The notes below the pieces were generated by a model. It searched no databases. It had not been told where the DNA came from and saw nothing but the letters and a program-made list of their open reading frames with translations. Positions 44,901-56,090 of a stretch of DNA of 64,000 nucleotides are shown here, in pieces. Each line of letters opens with the position of its first letter. Position 1 is the first letter of the stretch. The stretch is from the NCBI RefSeq assembly GCF_003369915.1, contig NC_046677.1, forward strand, positions 18,618,913-18,682,912, given 5' to 3'. Source of the DNA: Drosophila miranda. Its lineage: Eukaryota > Arthropoda > Insecta > Diptera > Drosophilidae. The position numbers were made by a program, and so were the translations under genes.

Positions 44901-47630
44901 AGCTGCAAGCACCCATTTGGTCGTGTCCCTTGTCCGCTCGGCCAATGCCAACAGCATTGTCAGGATTGAACAAATCGCTGCCATCAGTTCCGGGGGCATT
45001 ATTTAAAGAACACTTTTAAATTCAGAACCAGTAAGTCGGGACAGCCTGCTGATGGGAGGCAGGGTCCTTGCTCCCGCTGTAGGTCTTCGACGAGCTGGTT
45101 CTTCTTGTATATTATTTCATACGCACGCTCCTTAAGCACGGCCATAAATTGTCGTGCAAAATTTTCATATGCGTCGCCGTCAGCCCAGAGGCATAACCGA
45201 CGCTCCTCCCTGTCCACGCGTCACGTGCTTTTGTGGCACCACTGAGCCAGTGGGGCATGCTAGAAGGGACTGTTCTTGTTCAGCATGCCGTGCCCGTTCG
45301 GTCCGTTTTTGTAATTTTCAATTTAAGCTACACAACATGTTGCTTGCCACACGGCCACTGCCGCTCCCCCGTCGGCATTAGGCAACCCATTTAGTGACAA
45401 ATTAAGTGTCGTCGTATGCGTGTTAATTTCGAAACTCCACTGAAATGACGCATACGCCACGTGTGCCTCCGACGAAGCTTAGTTGCAATTTATTAAACAT
45501 TTCGAGAACAAATTGATTTTGTGTTCCTGCACTTTACGATCCCTATTACCGTCGTTTGAAGTGCCGATTTATGAGCACAGAAATCGTAATCGGGTCCCCA
45601 CGATGTACCAGTAAGGCCCTTTTACGCCCCGAGGGCTGACCCCGTACTTTTACAATGTAGTTGCCGTTCGCATTTTTATGGCTGCCACAAAACGCATTAT
45701 GACTTAATTTGTACTCCACCGCGCTCATAACGTTTATGTAGTGTTAAGAAAAACTCACATTCCACGGGTGCCCGTAGAACTGCATAAATGTTTAATTATC
45801 CGCAATGATCTGAGGATGCCGCACCCTGCTCCACCTGTGGCTGGGCACTCGACCTTCAGGGGCCATCAGTACGGACATCAGCGGCTGCCAACTCTTGCTG
45901 GCATTTTCCCTTGTAATGGCCACCCACTCCTATTATTACTCTTATAAATCTTTTCTTATAGATTATTGTTCATTTAATGTAGGTTCTCCCCAAAAAAAGT
46001 GTTACATGGTTCATGGTCGCTACACCCGGAAGCAACTGCAGCCGTTCACACGCTGACAGCGAACTGACACGAATACTCATAATCATTTCAATTAGACGTG
46101 TTGCAATTAGCCTTGTCGACCCGCCACCACTGCAGGTTCATTCCGTACGAGTATGTTGCACAATTACGTAAATTAGCGGCGAGGAATTCAATATGCTTGG
46201 GCAGGCAAAGAGGGAGTCGAGCGAGAGTCCCTGTGTGCGCATTATCTTTCTGGGCCCCGAGCGCCTGTAATTGCCCATGCTTAACACGATTGAGCGAATC
46301 ATCGTGAATCACTGAATCATTCATTGTGTGACTCGCGGAATGAGATATCAATTCCCTGCGAGCCTCTGGATGTCAAAACACTCCACGCAAGACCAGATTC
46401 TACGAAAAGCCGGTTCTTATAATGCGAACCATTAATATGGTATAGTAGATCAATCTACATATACATACATACATACATACGACTGGTTCTTGGTGCGAAC
46501 TATTTGTTTTTTGCTGACAGATCCACTGAAAAGGTAAAGACTAATGATATATTTCTGCTTCTGTTCAAGGTCTTGGATCAGAGAAGGTCTTCATCGTTGT
46601 CCCAATTTTTTTTTTAGATTTTTGCTTATTTTTGGTTGGTTTTTTATTGTCACATTTTTTCCCACGTTTTATTTGATTTATGTCTGTGACGGCTGCTGAC
46701 CGCCCTGCTCCTCCTATTATTTCTTTTATCCCTGATACATGGCTGTTGTGTGGCGCAAATTTCCTTATCTCAGGCCTTGTCGGACTGGCCATATTTTATC
46801 GCATGCTTTGCCTTTCTTTTCTGCTTTGCAGGCAAATTGAAAAGGCCCAAAAAACCAGAGCTCCCCCATACAAATTGTAGTATTTAGTTTGGGTCATGTC
46901 GCCCTTAAACGACATGGAATTTAATTAGTTTTAATGTGGGCAAGATACTCGATTTTGCTTAAAATTGTTGTTCTATGTGCTTGTTCTAAAGTCCATTTGA
47001 CTTCTCCTTCTTCCGACCAGGTTTTAGATCTCCTTTGATAAGTACTAAAATAATTTCTTTCAATCTCGAATTGGTTTGTGACCATTAAATGGCTTAAAGG
47101 TAATGTTGCGTGACCTTCCATCTGTGGCTGCGATGAGTTGTTTTATTTTATCGTCATTATGAAGTTTAGTGTAAGTTAGGCTAGGGCAAAGCGGGAGCGC
47201 AATAGAATCTCGCTCTCTCGCTCTTGGCGAATTCGCCCCGCTTTGCCACCGTGGGTTAGCTAGAGTGGGAGATTTGAATTGTGAAGAAAATATAGTCTAT
47301 CGCTAATATTGAAGGAGATCGAGCGCATTCATTTTCGCCCCGCCAAATAAATAATTAAATTACAGCCACCCAAAGTGTTCGGTGATTTTCGTTTAGAAAA
47401 ACTCTTCTAATTTTTCAGGTAAAACATTTGTTAACATATGTTTGTGGAGAAACAATCAAAATTATCTGCAACAAATTAATTCCTGATTTTCTAATTAAAA
47501 TTACTGAAAGATTACTGAAAGAAAGACTCAGACACTCAGGAAAGGCAAGAGTGCAGACAAATAAATGGATACAGGGTTAATAAGAACAATATTGATTTTA
47601 TACACTAGATCTCTTTCAGGGAATTAAAAA
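41911..47630. other. Non-coding stretch, no gene identified
   Basis: AT-rich with TACATA microsatellites (43221-43280, 43697-43732, 46455-46482), GGAGTAT repeats near 44811 and a nested palindrome at 47185-47247. The minus frame 45217-44999 was considered and rejected. Confidence 0.4.
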
Positions 47631-49648
47631 CGAGGGGGAACGTTGTGAGTTGCTGCGGAGACCGTAACTCTACATTTATACCCGATACTTTGTCAGTATG
47701 GCTCTCCTCCGGCAAACGCCGCTAATATTAAACGACACGACAAAGAGTGCGTGCGAGAGAGACAGAAAATCAGTCTGAACATGTCTGAACATGTCGTCGG
47801 GCGCTGCGTGGCCACTACAAATTAATTTGTTTCTTTAGGCTATCCAAATGATCCGATCTAAACCAGATTCAGCAATCTGATAGATATGGTCATTCTCTAT
47901 GATTGTGCGTTTTTAGTTTTCTCGAATCTTCAATATTGTGGATGCCACAGATTTTCGTTCTTTTTAGGGGCGGAAGGGGGTGGGGTGACATTTTTTTAAT
48001 ATACGTGTAAAAGTGACATATTACAGAAGTATGGATACAAAATTTTGTTGCTCTAACTCTTATAGTCTTTGAGCACTAGGCGCTCATAGGGACGGACAGA
48101 CGGACTGACTAAAAATAATATACAAAATCAAATATAATATGAAAATCAAAAATAATAATTATACGATAAGAACTCAAAATAATAACTATACAATAAAAAT
48201 CAAAAATAATCATTATTCAATAAAAATAAAAAATAATAATTATTATTATTATAATCAAAAATAATAATTATTATTATTATAATTGTTATTTTTGATTTTT
48301 ATTGAATAGCTATTATTATAATTGTTATTTTTGATTTTTATTGAATAACTATTATTATAATTGTTATTCTTGATTTTTATTGAATAACTATTATTATAAT
48401 TGTTATTCTTGATTTTTATTGAATAACTATTATTATAATTGTTATTTTTGATTTTTATTGAATAACTATTATTATAATTGTTATTTTTGATTTTTATTGA
48501 ATAACTATTATTATAATTGTTATTTTTGATTTTTATTGAATAACTATTATTTTAATTGTTATTCTTGATTTTTATTGAATAACTATTATTATAATTGTTA
48601 TTCTTGTATATTCTCCTATAACTGTTATAATAACTATTATTATAATTGTTATAATAGCTATTATTATAATTGTTATAATAACTATTATTATAATTGTTAT
48701 TTTTGATTTTTATTGAATAACTACTATTATAATTGTTATTCTTGATTTTTATTGAATAACTATTATTATAATTGTTATTCTTGATTTTAATTGAATAACT
48801 ATTATTATAAATGTTATTCTTGATTGTTATTGAATAACTATTATTATAATTGTTATTCTTGATTTTTATTGAATAACTATTATTATAATTGTTATTCTTG
48901 ATTTTTATTGAATAACTATTATTATTATTGTTATTCTTGATTTTTATTGAATAACTATTATTATAATTGTTATTTTTGATTTTTATTGAATAACTGATAT
49001 TATAATTGTTATTCTTGATTTTTATTGAATAACTATTATTATAATTGTTATAATAACTATTATTACAATTTTTATTTTTGATTTTTGTTGAATAACTATT
49101 ATTATAATTGTTATTTTTTATTTTTATTGAATAACTATTATTATAATTGTTATTTTTGATTTTAATTGAATAACTATTATTATAATTGTTATTCTTGATT
49201 TTTATTGTTTAATTATTATTATTAAATTGGTTTTCGATTCTGGCTATAATAATTAAACGATCTGGTTCAGATTTTGCCCTCTAGAAGATGTTGTTATCCT
49301 CTACGATTATGCGTGTTCTGATATCTCCTATCTTTGAAATTGTGGATGCCACAGATTCTCGCTCTTTGTGGGGGCGGAAGTGGGCGGGGCGAAGTTATTT
49401 ATCTAATTATTCTTGTAACAGTGACAATTTTGTAAAATTTCGTTGCTCTAGCTCTTATAGTCTTTGAGCACTAGACACTGATAGGGACGGACAGACGGAC
49501 GGACAGCCAGACAGGGCTCAATTGACTCGGCTATTGATGCTATATACTTTATGGGGTCGGAAACGACTCCTTTTGGATGTTACACACATCCATTTTCAAC
49601 ACAAATCGAATATACCCCTATACTAATTTTGAGTATCAGGTATAGAAA
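47631..49648 (+). mobile_element. DINE-1/INE-1-like element, copy 4, with embedded minisatellite
   Basis: It begins CGAGGGGGAACGTTGTGAGT and ends GAGTATCAGGTATAG. The left part runs to a GACGGACAGACGGACTG tract at about 48092, where an AT-rich minisatellite follows (48115-49225). Then the middle module and the microsatellite/CTCGGCTATTGATGC end appear again, so part of the element is present twice. More mutations than in copies 1-3 suggest that it is older. Confidence 0.75.
48115..49225. repeat. 39-bp AT-rich minisatellite with an inverted left arm
   Basis: About 24 tandem units of 39 bp, each with GAATAACTATTATTATAATT and then GTTATTCTTGATTTTTATT, from about 48280 to 49220. Bases 48115-48275 contain the same motifs in the opposite orientation, so the block can fold into a long hairpin. 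It has almost no G/C. Confidence 0.9.
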
Positions 49649-51989
49649 ATACGACAATTTTAAAGAAGAATCGATTTTTTTTGTTACACCCCACCGTCGC
49701 TTTTTTAATAAACTTAATTTTGATGTTTAATACAAAAAATCCCTTTTATTTACTCGGGTTACAGACATGTGCCTCAAGGCCCCGAAAAGCCATCGTTGTC
49801 GTTGTCGGTATAAGAAAGGAATGTTCATTCAAGGTTGGTTTAGGAACAAAGAAAAAAATTGACCGTCATTTGTTTTCCTGACACTTGGGAAAGCTTCTCA
49901 AGAAAAGGCGGCTTAGTTTTTTAAGGGTTAGGAGCAGTCCAAGGATTTTGTTTGTTTTTACTTTTGTGCATAATGCCTTTTGTCCGCGGGGCCTGGGGGG
50001 CTTGTCGCTAAACAAGTCGCAAGTTGATATTAATAACGCCTCATTATAGCCTCATTCTATATTTCATCTCCCAGATGAAATATGTCTGGCGCGTCAATTT
50101 ATTATAATAAAGACAAACGAGTTCCAGACCGCTGAAAATTTTTGAGTCAAGTTTTGAAGCTCGGGCAATTGTTATTGATGGACTTCGCGACTTCGAGCCT
50201 GGACTCGGCGAATAAATGGTCAGCGATAATTGAAAGATTGCTTCCTGCTCGACAGGCTCGAGGGCTCATTGTATTCGTTTGTATTCTTGAGCATCAAAAA
50301 GATGCATTGAAGGCGTTTTAAAACATATTACATATATATTAAAAACAATTTTTATCATGTTCATTATGGATTCAATTTAATGGTCAGTTCAAGCTTAAAT
50401 GGATTGGACTATGAATAATACTCTCTAAGTTAGAAAGTATCGGCTGACTTAGTTGTCAGGGCCCAGTGACTAAGTAAATTTAACGGAGAGACCAAGGGCC
50501 TTGCTATTGAATCACTGAATTTTTTGTTCACTTACCAGTCGATGTGATTAATTTCATTCAAATGTTCTATTCTTCTATTTGACTTGTTTGCTTAGCCCTG
50601 TTAACGTTTGAAGGAAATATAAACGAAGTGAATTGTCTAAGTAAATCCAGTCTAATTTCTGAAACATTTGGTCATTAATGCTTAACCAAAACAAAGTAAC
50701 AACAAATATATAATCTGAATTATCCCTTTCCCTTACCCTTACTCCACCACCTTCCTGGAGATCCTTCTCTGCCAACTAAAGTTCTGGCTTACGTGTTTAC
50801 TTGCAGTTCTGTGGAATAGTTGAACATTTAGTTGATAAATAAATTAAATTATAATCTATTTGTCTTCAACTAAAGAACTTTGCGTGGCTTTTGTTTCATT
50901 GCAATTTGGAAACGTTGGTAAAATGTTTCCATTCTGAAGATAAGGATTTTAGAGCTCATAATAGAGAGATAATGATGTATACAAGAGATTACAATAATAT
51001 CTCTCTCATTTTAATCACTTTTGCTTCCGAATAACAAACCACATTGGCTTCCCATTTACTTTTCCCAGAGACTTTACTGCAAATGGAAACAAAAATTTAA
51101 CAGTTGTACGTTTCAGAAGAATTTTTTAATGCCAGTTACCAAGCACCTTATTTGCTAGGCACTGTACTGTGCACTATGTATTTCCCTTTGAATATTTCAG
51201 ACACGCTGAGATCACATTTATAAACGAACTGGATTGAACCGCTCATATTCACATATTGGGACCGACAGAGAAGACGCTACAACATCCTTCCAGAGGAAAC
51301 ACAATACATTTTTCAGCCGAAACTATATCGATCGGCCACTCCACACTCTATCGGAGCACGTTGATAGTGCGAGACGCTTGGCATTATTGAATTTATGCCC
51401 GTAAAGGAAGGGTCAGCGGAGTGTGTCTGCTGCTCCTGTCACCGCATTGGCAACTGCTCGTATACGCAATTTAATTTACAGTGTCTGGGTTCGCGATGGT
51501 TTGTGTGAATGTGGAAAAGTGAGCGGAAAAGCGATTGTTGGGCGTTAACTTCCTTCACATGAGGCACATTAAATTCGATTTGAGTGGACCAGGGAAAATG
51601 GAGCCAAGAATTGGTGGCAGATATCATTTGAATGAAGGATTCAAATCCAAACTAATAGGGTGAAACTGCAGCTATTTATTTATTTTACATGACGCCATCG
51701 GTGGTATCAATTAAATCAAGTATAAATATCACAAGAAACTAAATATGACCTCTCCTCACATAAATAGTGGTCCGCAATATGTCGTCAGGGCTAGGACTTA
51801 ATTGCTGCTGGGAATAATGCACAGATTTTCAAGTAAAGGCTGAGAAGATCACAGAATTTACTCACGAGGCAGCTTTTCTGGCCTATCGCGCACAGATATG
51901 TATATTTGGTTTAACTAAAGAAAAAATTGAAAGATTTACGTAAAAGAAAAGAAAGGAAGGTTTCCGTACTCACTGCTTCTCCATTGAAA
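49649..51989. other. Non-coding stretch, no gene identified
   Basis: No family features and no good ATG-led frames. The end nearest 51990 may include 3' UTR of the coiled-coil ORF on the minus strand. Confidence 0.35.
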
Positions 51990-52394
51990 TCACATGGACG
52001 CCGCTGCTGTCAACTGCGCATTGGCCGCAGCAACACCCTTCTCGATAGATTGCTTAAGCCTCGTTAGGTCGCTATCGAGGTACACAATACGCTCATATTT
52101 AGCAGCCAACTTATCGACAATGCATCCAATTTGTTGATTAAAAATATTTTCGAGGTCTGTATAACTCTGCTCCACGACTTGCTGTCCACTCATTAAACTC
52201 TGGAACTCGTCCTCGGCCAGGTCCTCGGCCAGACGATCTTCAGTATCAGCCTGTTGCTTGCGCAATAGACTGATATCGCGATCTAGCTCCGCTCGTTCAA
52301 TGGTCATGGCATCGAATACCGCTATCTTCTGGCTCAGTTCGTTGTTGAGTTCCAACCCCGGAGTGAGGGCAAACCCTCTAGGCAGTCTGGACAT
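51990..52394 (-). CDS. Small coiled-coil protein, unknown function, intronless
   Basis: ATG at 52394 gives 134 aa. Predicted mostly alpha-helical with heptad-like spacing (AELDRDISLLRKQQADTEDR, EQSYTDLENIFNQQIG and LDSDLTRLKQSIEKG). Acidic in the middle, no Cys-rich or membrane segments. An initiator-like TCAGTT lies at about 52440-52447 on the same strand. Size and composition would fit a subunit of a small coiled-coil complex (kinetochore, augmin or BLOC type), but I do not recognise it and do not assign one. No paralogue is in the window. Confidence 0.6.
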   Translation of the reverse strand: MSRLPRGFALTPGLELNNELSQKIAVFDAMTIERAELDRDISLLRKQQADTEDRLAEDLAEDEFQSLMSGQQVVEQSYTDLENIFNQQIGCIVDKLAAKYERIVYLDSDLTRLKQSIEKGVAAANAQLTAAASM

Positions 52395-52480
52395 CGCTTG
52401 AACTATATGACTATCTATGAAATTTGACAGGGTGTAGAGAACTGATGTTTTGCTTAAGTTTTTGATTAGTTTCTAGTTAC

Positions 52481-52660
52481 CTACTTAGTCGTTTTTCGGA
52501 TTCCGATTTTGATGAATCGAGAAATCCCCCCCACTATTAGTGGAAGCTCTCGCTGCGTTCGGCCATGTTTTCGGATAAAGCCGATTGATGACAATAAGCC
52601 CATGCCAGCGTCCGACTTACTGTCTCCACGGTAAGCAGCCGCCACCTCGACTGCGGTCAT
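52481..52660 (-). CDS. Possible 59-aa small ORF upstream of the coiled-coil ORF
   Basis: ATG in a good context (ACAATGACC) at 52660 and stop at 52481, 86 bases before the ATG of the coiled-coil ORF on the same strand. It reads MTAVEVAAAYRGDSKSD, then a hydrophobic/basic end with GFIRKHGRTQ and RKTTK. A GTAAGT donor inside (about 52619) and a CGCAG acceptor near 52558 could instead make a 68-base intron, which also leaves an open frame. No homology is recognised; it may be a leader ORF or the first cistron of a dicistronic mRNA. Confidence 0.3.
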   Translation of the reverse strand: MTAVEVAAAYRGDSKSDAGMGLLSSIGFIRKHGRTQRELPLIVGGISRFIKIGIRKTTK

Positions 52661-53009
52661 TGTATCGGGATCAGCTGCTGCTCGCCTTCTGATTTGTAGA
52701 CTTTCTTAGGAAGAGGAAGTATTAGTGCTGCATACTAAGCGCTTTGTTGCTGGTGCTCCGAGCTGGGAGACGTTAAGCGTGATCACTAACCATACGGATA
52801 GATGTGTCAGTTCATACACCGAACTTGTCGCAACGAACTTTCTGGATTAGATCCCTGGGTATTCGCCTCCGGCTCATGGCTCATGGCTGGCTTCAAATAC
52901 GTTGGCTGAGAGAGCATATTTCATGATATATTTGGGTGTTGACGGATCGATACTGCATTGACTAATTATTCTTGATTCTTCTTCTTTTATTTTTGTATTT
53001 CCTTCCGCT
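52661..53009. other. Flank between the small ORFs and the inverted repeat
   Basis: No supported coding region. It should contain the promoter of the 52.0-52.7 kb transcript if that is real; no standard core motif was seen. Confidence 0.3.
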
Positions 53010-53815
53010 CTGTTGACCGAGACCTTCTCTGGCCACAAACTGCAGCGATCCTCTCCTCTTACCCCGCCAGGTAAAGATATTAAGTTTTTATTTAATCATT
53101 TACTTTATTTAACTCTTCCTTTCATTTTAGCAGGTCACGCCCTATGGTGGCCAGGAACACATCTTGCGTGCCCGCGGACCCCGATATGCCCCCCATCGTT
53201 TGGGCTTCACCCTTCTGGTCTGCCGTGCGCCCATCGGGACATGACTTCTGTCGCGATATGCAGTGGCCTATGGCCTGGAAGACCTTTAGGTCCGGCCACT
53301 GCCATGGCCCTCTTCCTTGCGTCGCACATTGTTTTCTCCGCCTTTCCAGTCCGCTCGCCGTCGGTATCTCCTCCGCGGGTGATCGTAGATCCTCCATCGT
53401 AGCTCCTCATCCGCTCGGTAGCTCACGTAGCTACTGTCTGGACTGTTGCAGCCACTGTGTGATCGTGCAGGGAGCAGTAATCGAGGGCAAAATACGCCGC
53501 CAAATCAAACGCTTGGCTTCATCTTCGAGACGCGTAAGTGAATCACTATTTATTATGATTGTGCATATATATTTTAAAATATATCTTCCTTCACAGGAAC
53601 CTTCACGACTTGGCCATCGACAGCAAGGACTTTGACTACGACAACCAAGGGAGGAGCTACGCGGGCTACTAGACTCTAGATATACATATCTCTTTGTTGT
53701 TAGGTTTAAGGATATACGCATTCATTTAGATAGTATATACAACAATTTGTTTTCCACTTGTTTATTTATTTATACTAAGCTAAGTTTTTATGAATAAAAC
53801 TATTGAAAAATCATC
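53010..53815 (+). pseudogene. Left-arm gene-like unit of the inverted repeat
   Basis: It has a CCGCCAG/GTAAAG donor at about 53071, a TTCATTTTAG acceptor at about 53131, a CGC/GTAAGT donor at about 53534, a TTCACAG acceptor at about 53597, and a last exon reading NLHDLAIDSKDFDYDNQ before TAG at about 53672. AATAAA lies at about 53793. The middle exon has stops in the frame that matches the last exon, so it is either decayed or non-coding. The family is not recognised. Confidence 0.45.
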
Positions 53816-55440
53816 CTTGCTGTATCCTTTATCGGGAAAACTATCCCGACTGCAAAAAGACGTGGCACGTCCAGATCGGTGACCAAATAGCGGAGAAAAC
53901 TACACATTTTTGATTGGGGAAAAATGTCCTTGATCCTTGATAAGGACTACATAAAATCAGGGACATTTATCGGATCACAGGAAGACGTCGCACGTCTCGA
54001 TCGGGCTACAAGTAGCTGAGAAAACTAAGAATGTATGGATAATGGAATGTATGCATAAAAAGCGGAGAAAATGAATATTTTTGATCCTTGATATCCTTTA
54101 TCCTTGAAAAGGACTTCATAAAATCAGGGACATTTTTCCGATCACAGGAAGCCGTCGCACGTCCAAATCGGCCCACAAATAACGGAGATAACAAAACTGG
54201 CTTGTAACTGGCTTTGAAAATGTAGTTCAAGAATTCAACGATAGGGGCGCCACCGTACAAAAAGAAAAACCTCGCGTCAAATGGCCAAAATTTGGATGGG
54301 ATACCAGGCAAACAGAATCAGCAGCAAGCAGCTGTACCAATTGCAAAAAAAATTCGCAGCATACTTTAGGGGGCTCGCAATTTTTTTTTTAAATCGTCGA
54401 CCTTCTGCTGATTTCTGCTCGCCTGGTATTTCAGCCATTTGACGCGAGATTTTTCTGTTTGTACGGTGGCGCCCCTATCGATGATTTCTTGAACTACATT
54501 TTCATAGCCAGTTTTGTTTTCTCCGTTATTTGTGGGCCGATTTGGGCGTGCGACGGCTTCCTGTGATCGGAAAAATGTCCCTGATTTTATGAAGTCCTTT
54601 TCGAGAATAAAGGATATCAAGGATCAAAAATGTTAATTTTCTCCGCTTTTTATGGGCCGATCTGAGCTTGCAACGGCTTCCTGTGATCGGAAAAAAGTCC
54701 CTGATTTGATGGAGTCCTTATCCAGGACCAAGGATCAAGGATATTTAGTCCAGACATATATATCTGGATTTCTCCCTCATTTGTGGCTCGAGCGGGGCGT
54801 GCCATGGACCCCGTGATCAGAAAAATATCCTTGATCCTTCGATAAGGACTCCAACCACCCCAACCATACATTCTTAGTTTTCTCGGCAACTTCTGGCCCG
54901 ATCGGGACGTGCGACGGCTTTCCGTGTTCGAAAAAATGTTCCTGATTTAATGGAGTCCTTACCAACGACCAAGGATAAAGGATATTTTGTCCAGATATGT
55001 GTATCTTGATTTCTCCCTTATTTGTGGCCCGATTGGGACGTGCGACGGTTTCATGTGTTCGGAAAAATGTTCTTGATTTGACGGAGTCCTTATCAAGGAC
55101 CAAGGATAAAGGATATTTTGTCCAGACATGTATATCTTGATTTCTCCTTTATTTGTGGCCCGATCAGGACGTCCAACGGCTTCCTGAGTTTGGAAAAATT
55201 TCCTTGAACCTCCGGTAAGGACTTAGACAACCCCAACCATACTTACTTAGTTTCTCGGCTACTTGTGGCCCGATCGGGACGTGCGACGTCTTCCTGTGAG
55301 CGGATAAATGTGCCTAATTTTATGGAGTCCTTATCAAGGATCAAGGACATTTTTCTCCATCAAAAATGTGTAGTTTTCTCCGCTGTTTGGTCACTGATCT
55401 GGACGTGCCACGCCTTTTTTTTATTCGGTATAGTTTTCCC
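53816..55440. repeat. Tandem repeats of about 110-130 bp in two orientations
   Basis: Each unit contains a block like CGTGCGACGGCTTCCTGTG, then GGAAAAATGTCCCTGATTTT, then a GTCCTTATCAAGGA block and a TCTCCGCTTTTTGTGGCCC block. Two to three units face one way left of 54360 and about eight face the other way to the right. Two variants alternate in the right arm (with TTTGTCCAGA or with ACCCCAACCATAC). Confidence 0.8.
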
Positions 55441-56090
55441 GATAAGGGATGATTTTTAAATAAATACACAAGTAGGAAATATTTTTGGTATCTACTATCT
55501 AAATGAAAGCGTATATCCTTAAACCTAAAAACAAGGAGTTATATCTAGAGTCTATTAGTTGTCGTAGTTGTCTCTTGGTTGTCGTAGTCAAAGTCCTTGC
55601 TGTCGATGGCCAGGTTGTGAAGGTTCCTGTGAAGGAAGATATATTTTAAAATACATGCCCAATCATAATATATAGTGATTCACTTACGCGATCTCTGGTC
55701 ACTGCACGATCACTGCAGCGGACGGGGCGCCGCATTGTGGACTCAGCAACACAGGTGGGGCATCATGTCTATGGCCCATAGCAGGACAGCCAGTGACTGC
55801 CACAGTCCAGCCGGTCCACATCGCTTGGACCACCCGAGAGGACGAGAAGCTACGGTGAAATCATACCCGGAGGAGACACCATCGTGGTCCCGTGCTCAGG
55901 AGCAGGCTCCGGTCATGTGCCTGGAATGCACATCCATCATCGAGCGCACACTCGCTCATGTGAACCCCAATACCAGAAGGGTGAAGTTCCTGGTAAGCGA
56001 TGGTGGGCATATCGATGTTCGCAAGAGGTTTTCCTGGCGATTGGAGGGGTCCACCTGCTAAAATCAATGGAAGGGTTAAATAAAGCATTT
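55440..56090 (-). pseudogene. Right-arm gene-like unit of the inverted repeat
   Basis: Read on the minus strand it repeats the layout of the left arm: an acceptor GATTTTAG/CAGG at about 56062, a middle exon, a CGC/GTAAGT donor at about 55690, a TTCACAG acceptor at about 55628 and a last exon with NLHNLAIDSKDFDYDNQ. In-frame stops interrupt the middle exon. The left-arm first exon has no counterpart beyond 56090. Confidence 0.45.

Larger units (their letters stand above)
53010..56090. repeat. 3.1-kb inverted repeat with gene-like arms and a repeat core
   Basis: Left arm about 53010-54330 and right arm about 54400-56090, meeting near 54360. Exon-like blocks, introns and the ~110-130-bp repeats recur in inverted order. 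For example, 53599-53652 and 55574-55627 match over about 53 bases with two differences. The right arm has about 500 bp more of the tandem repeats. It looks like a foldback-type element or an inverted duplication. Confidence 0.8.

Noticed and set aside
44999-45217. Minus-strand frame reading DGDAYENFARQFMAVLKE
   Set aside because: It begins at GTG with a stop two codons upstream, has no good ATG before mid-frame, no splice acceptor that I trust and no family. A lost exon remains possible.
48115-49225. CRISPR-like regular repeats
   Set aside because: The 39-bp units are contiguous with no unique spacers, and the genome is a fly; it is a minisatellite.
53144-53635. 163-codon plus-strand frame, Cys-rich
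   Set aside because: It crosses the donor site at about 53534 and is not preserved in the right arm, so it is treated as part of the decayed arm unit.
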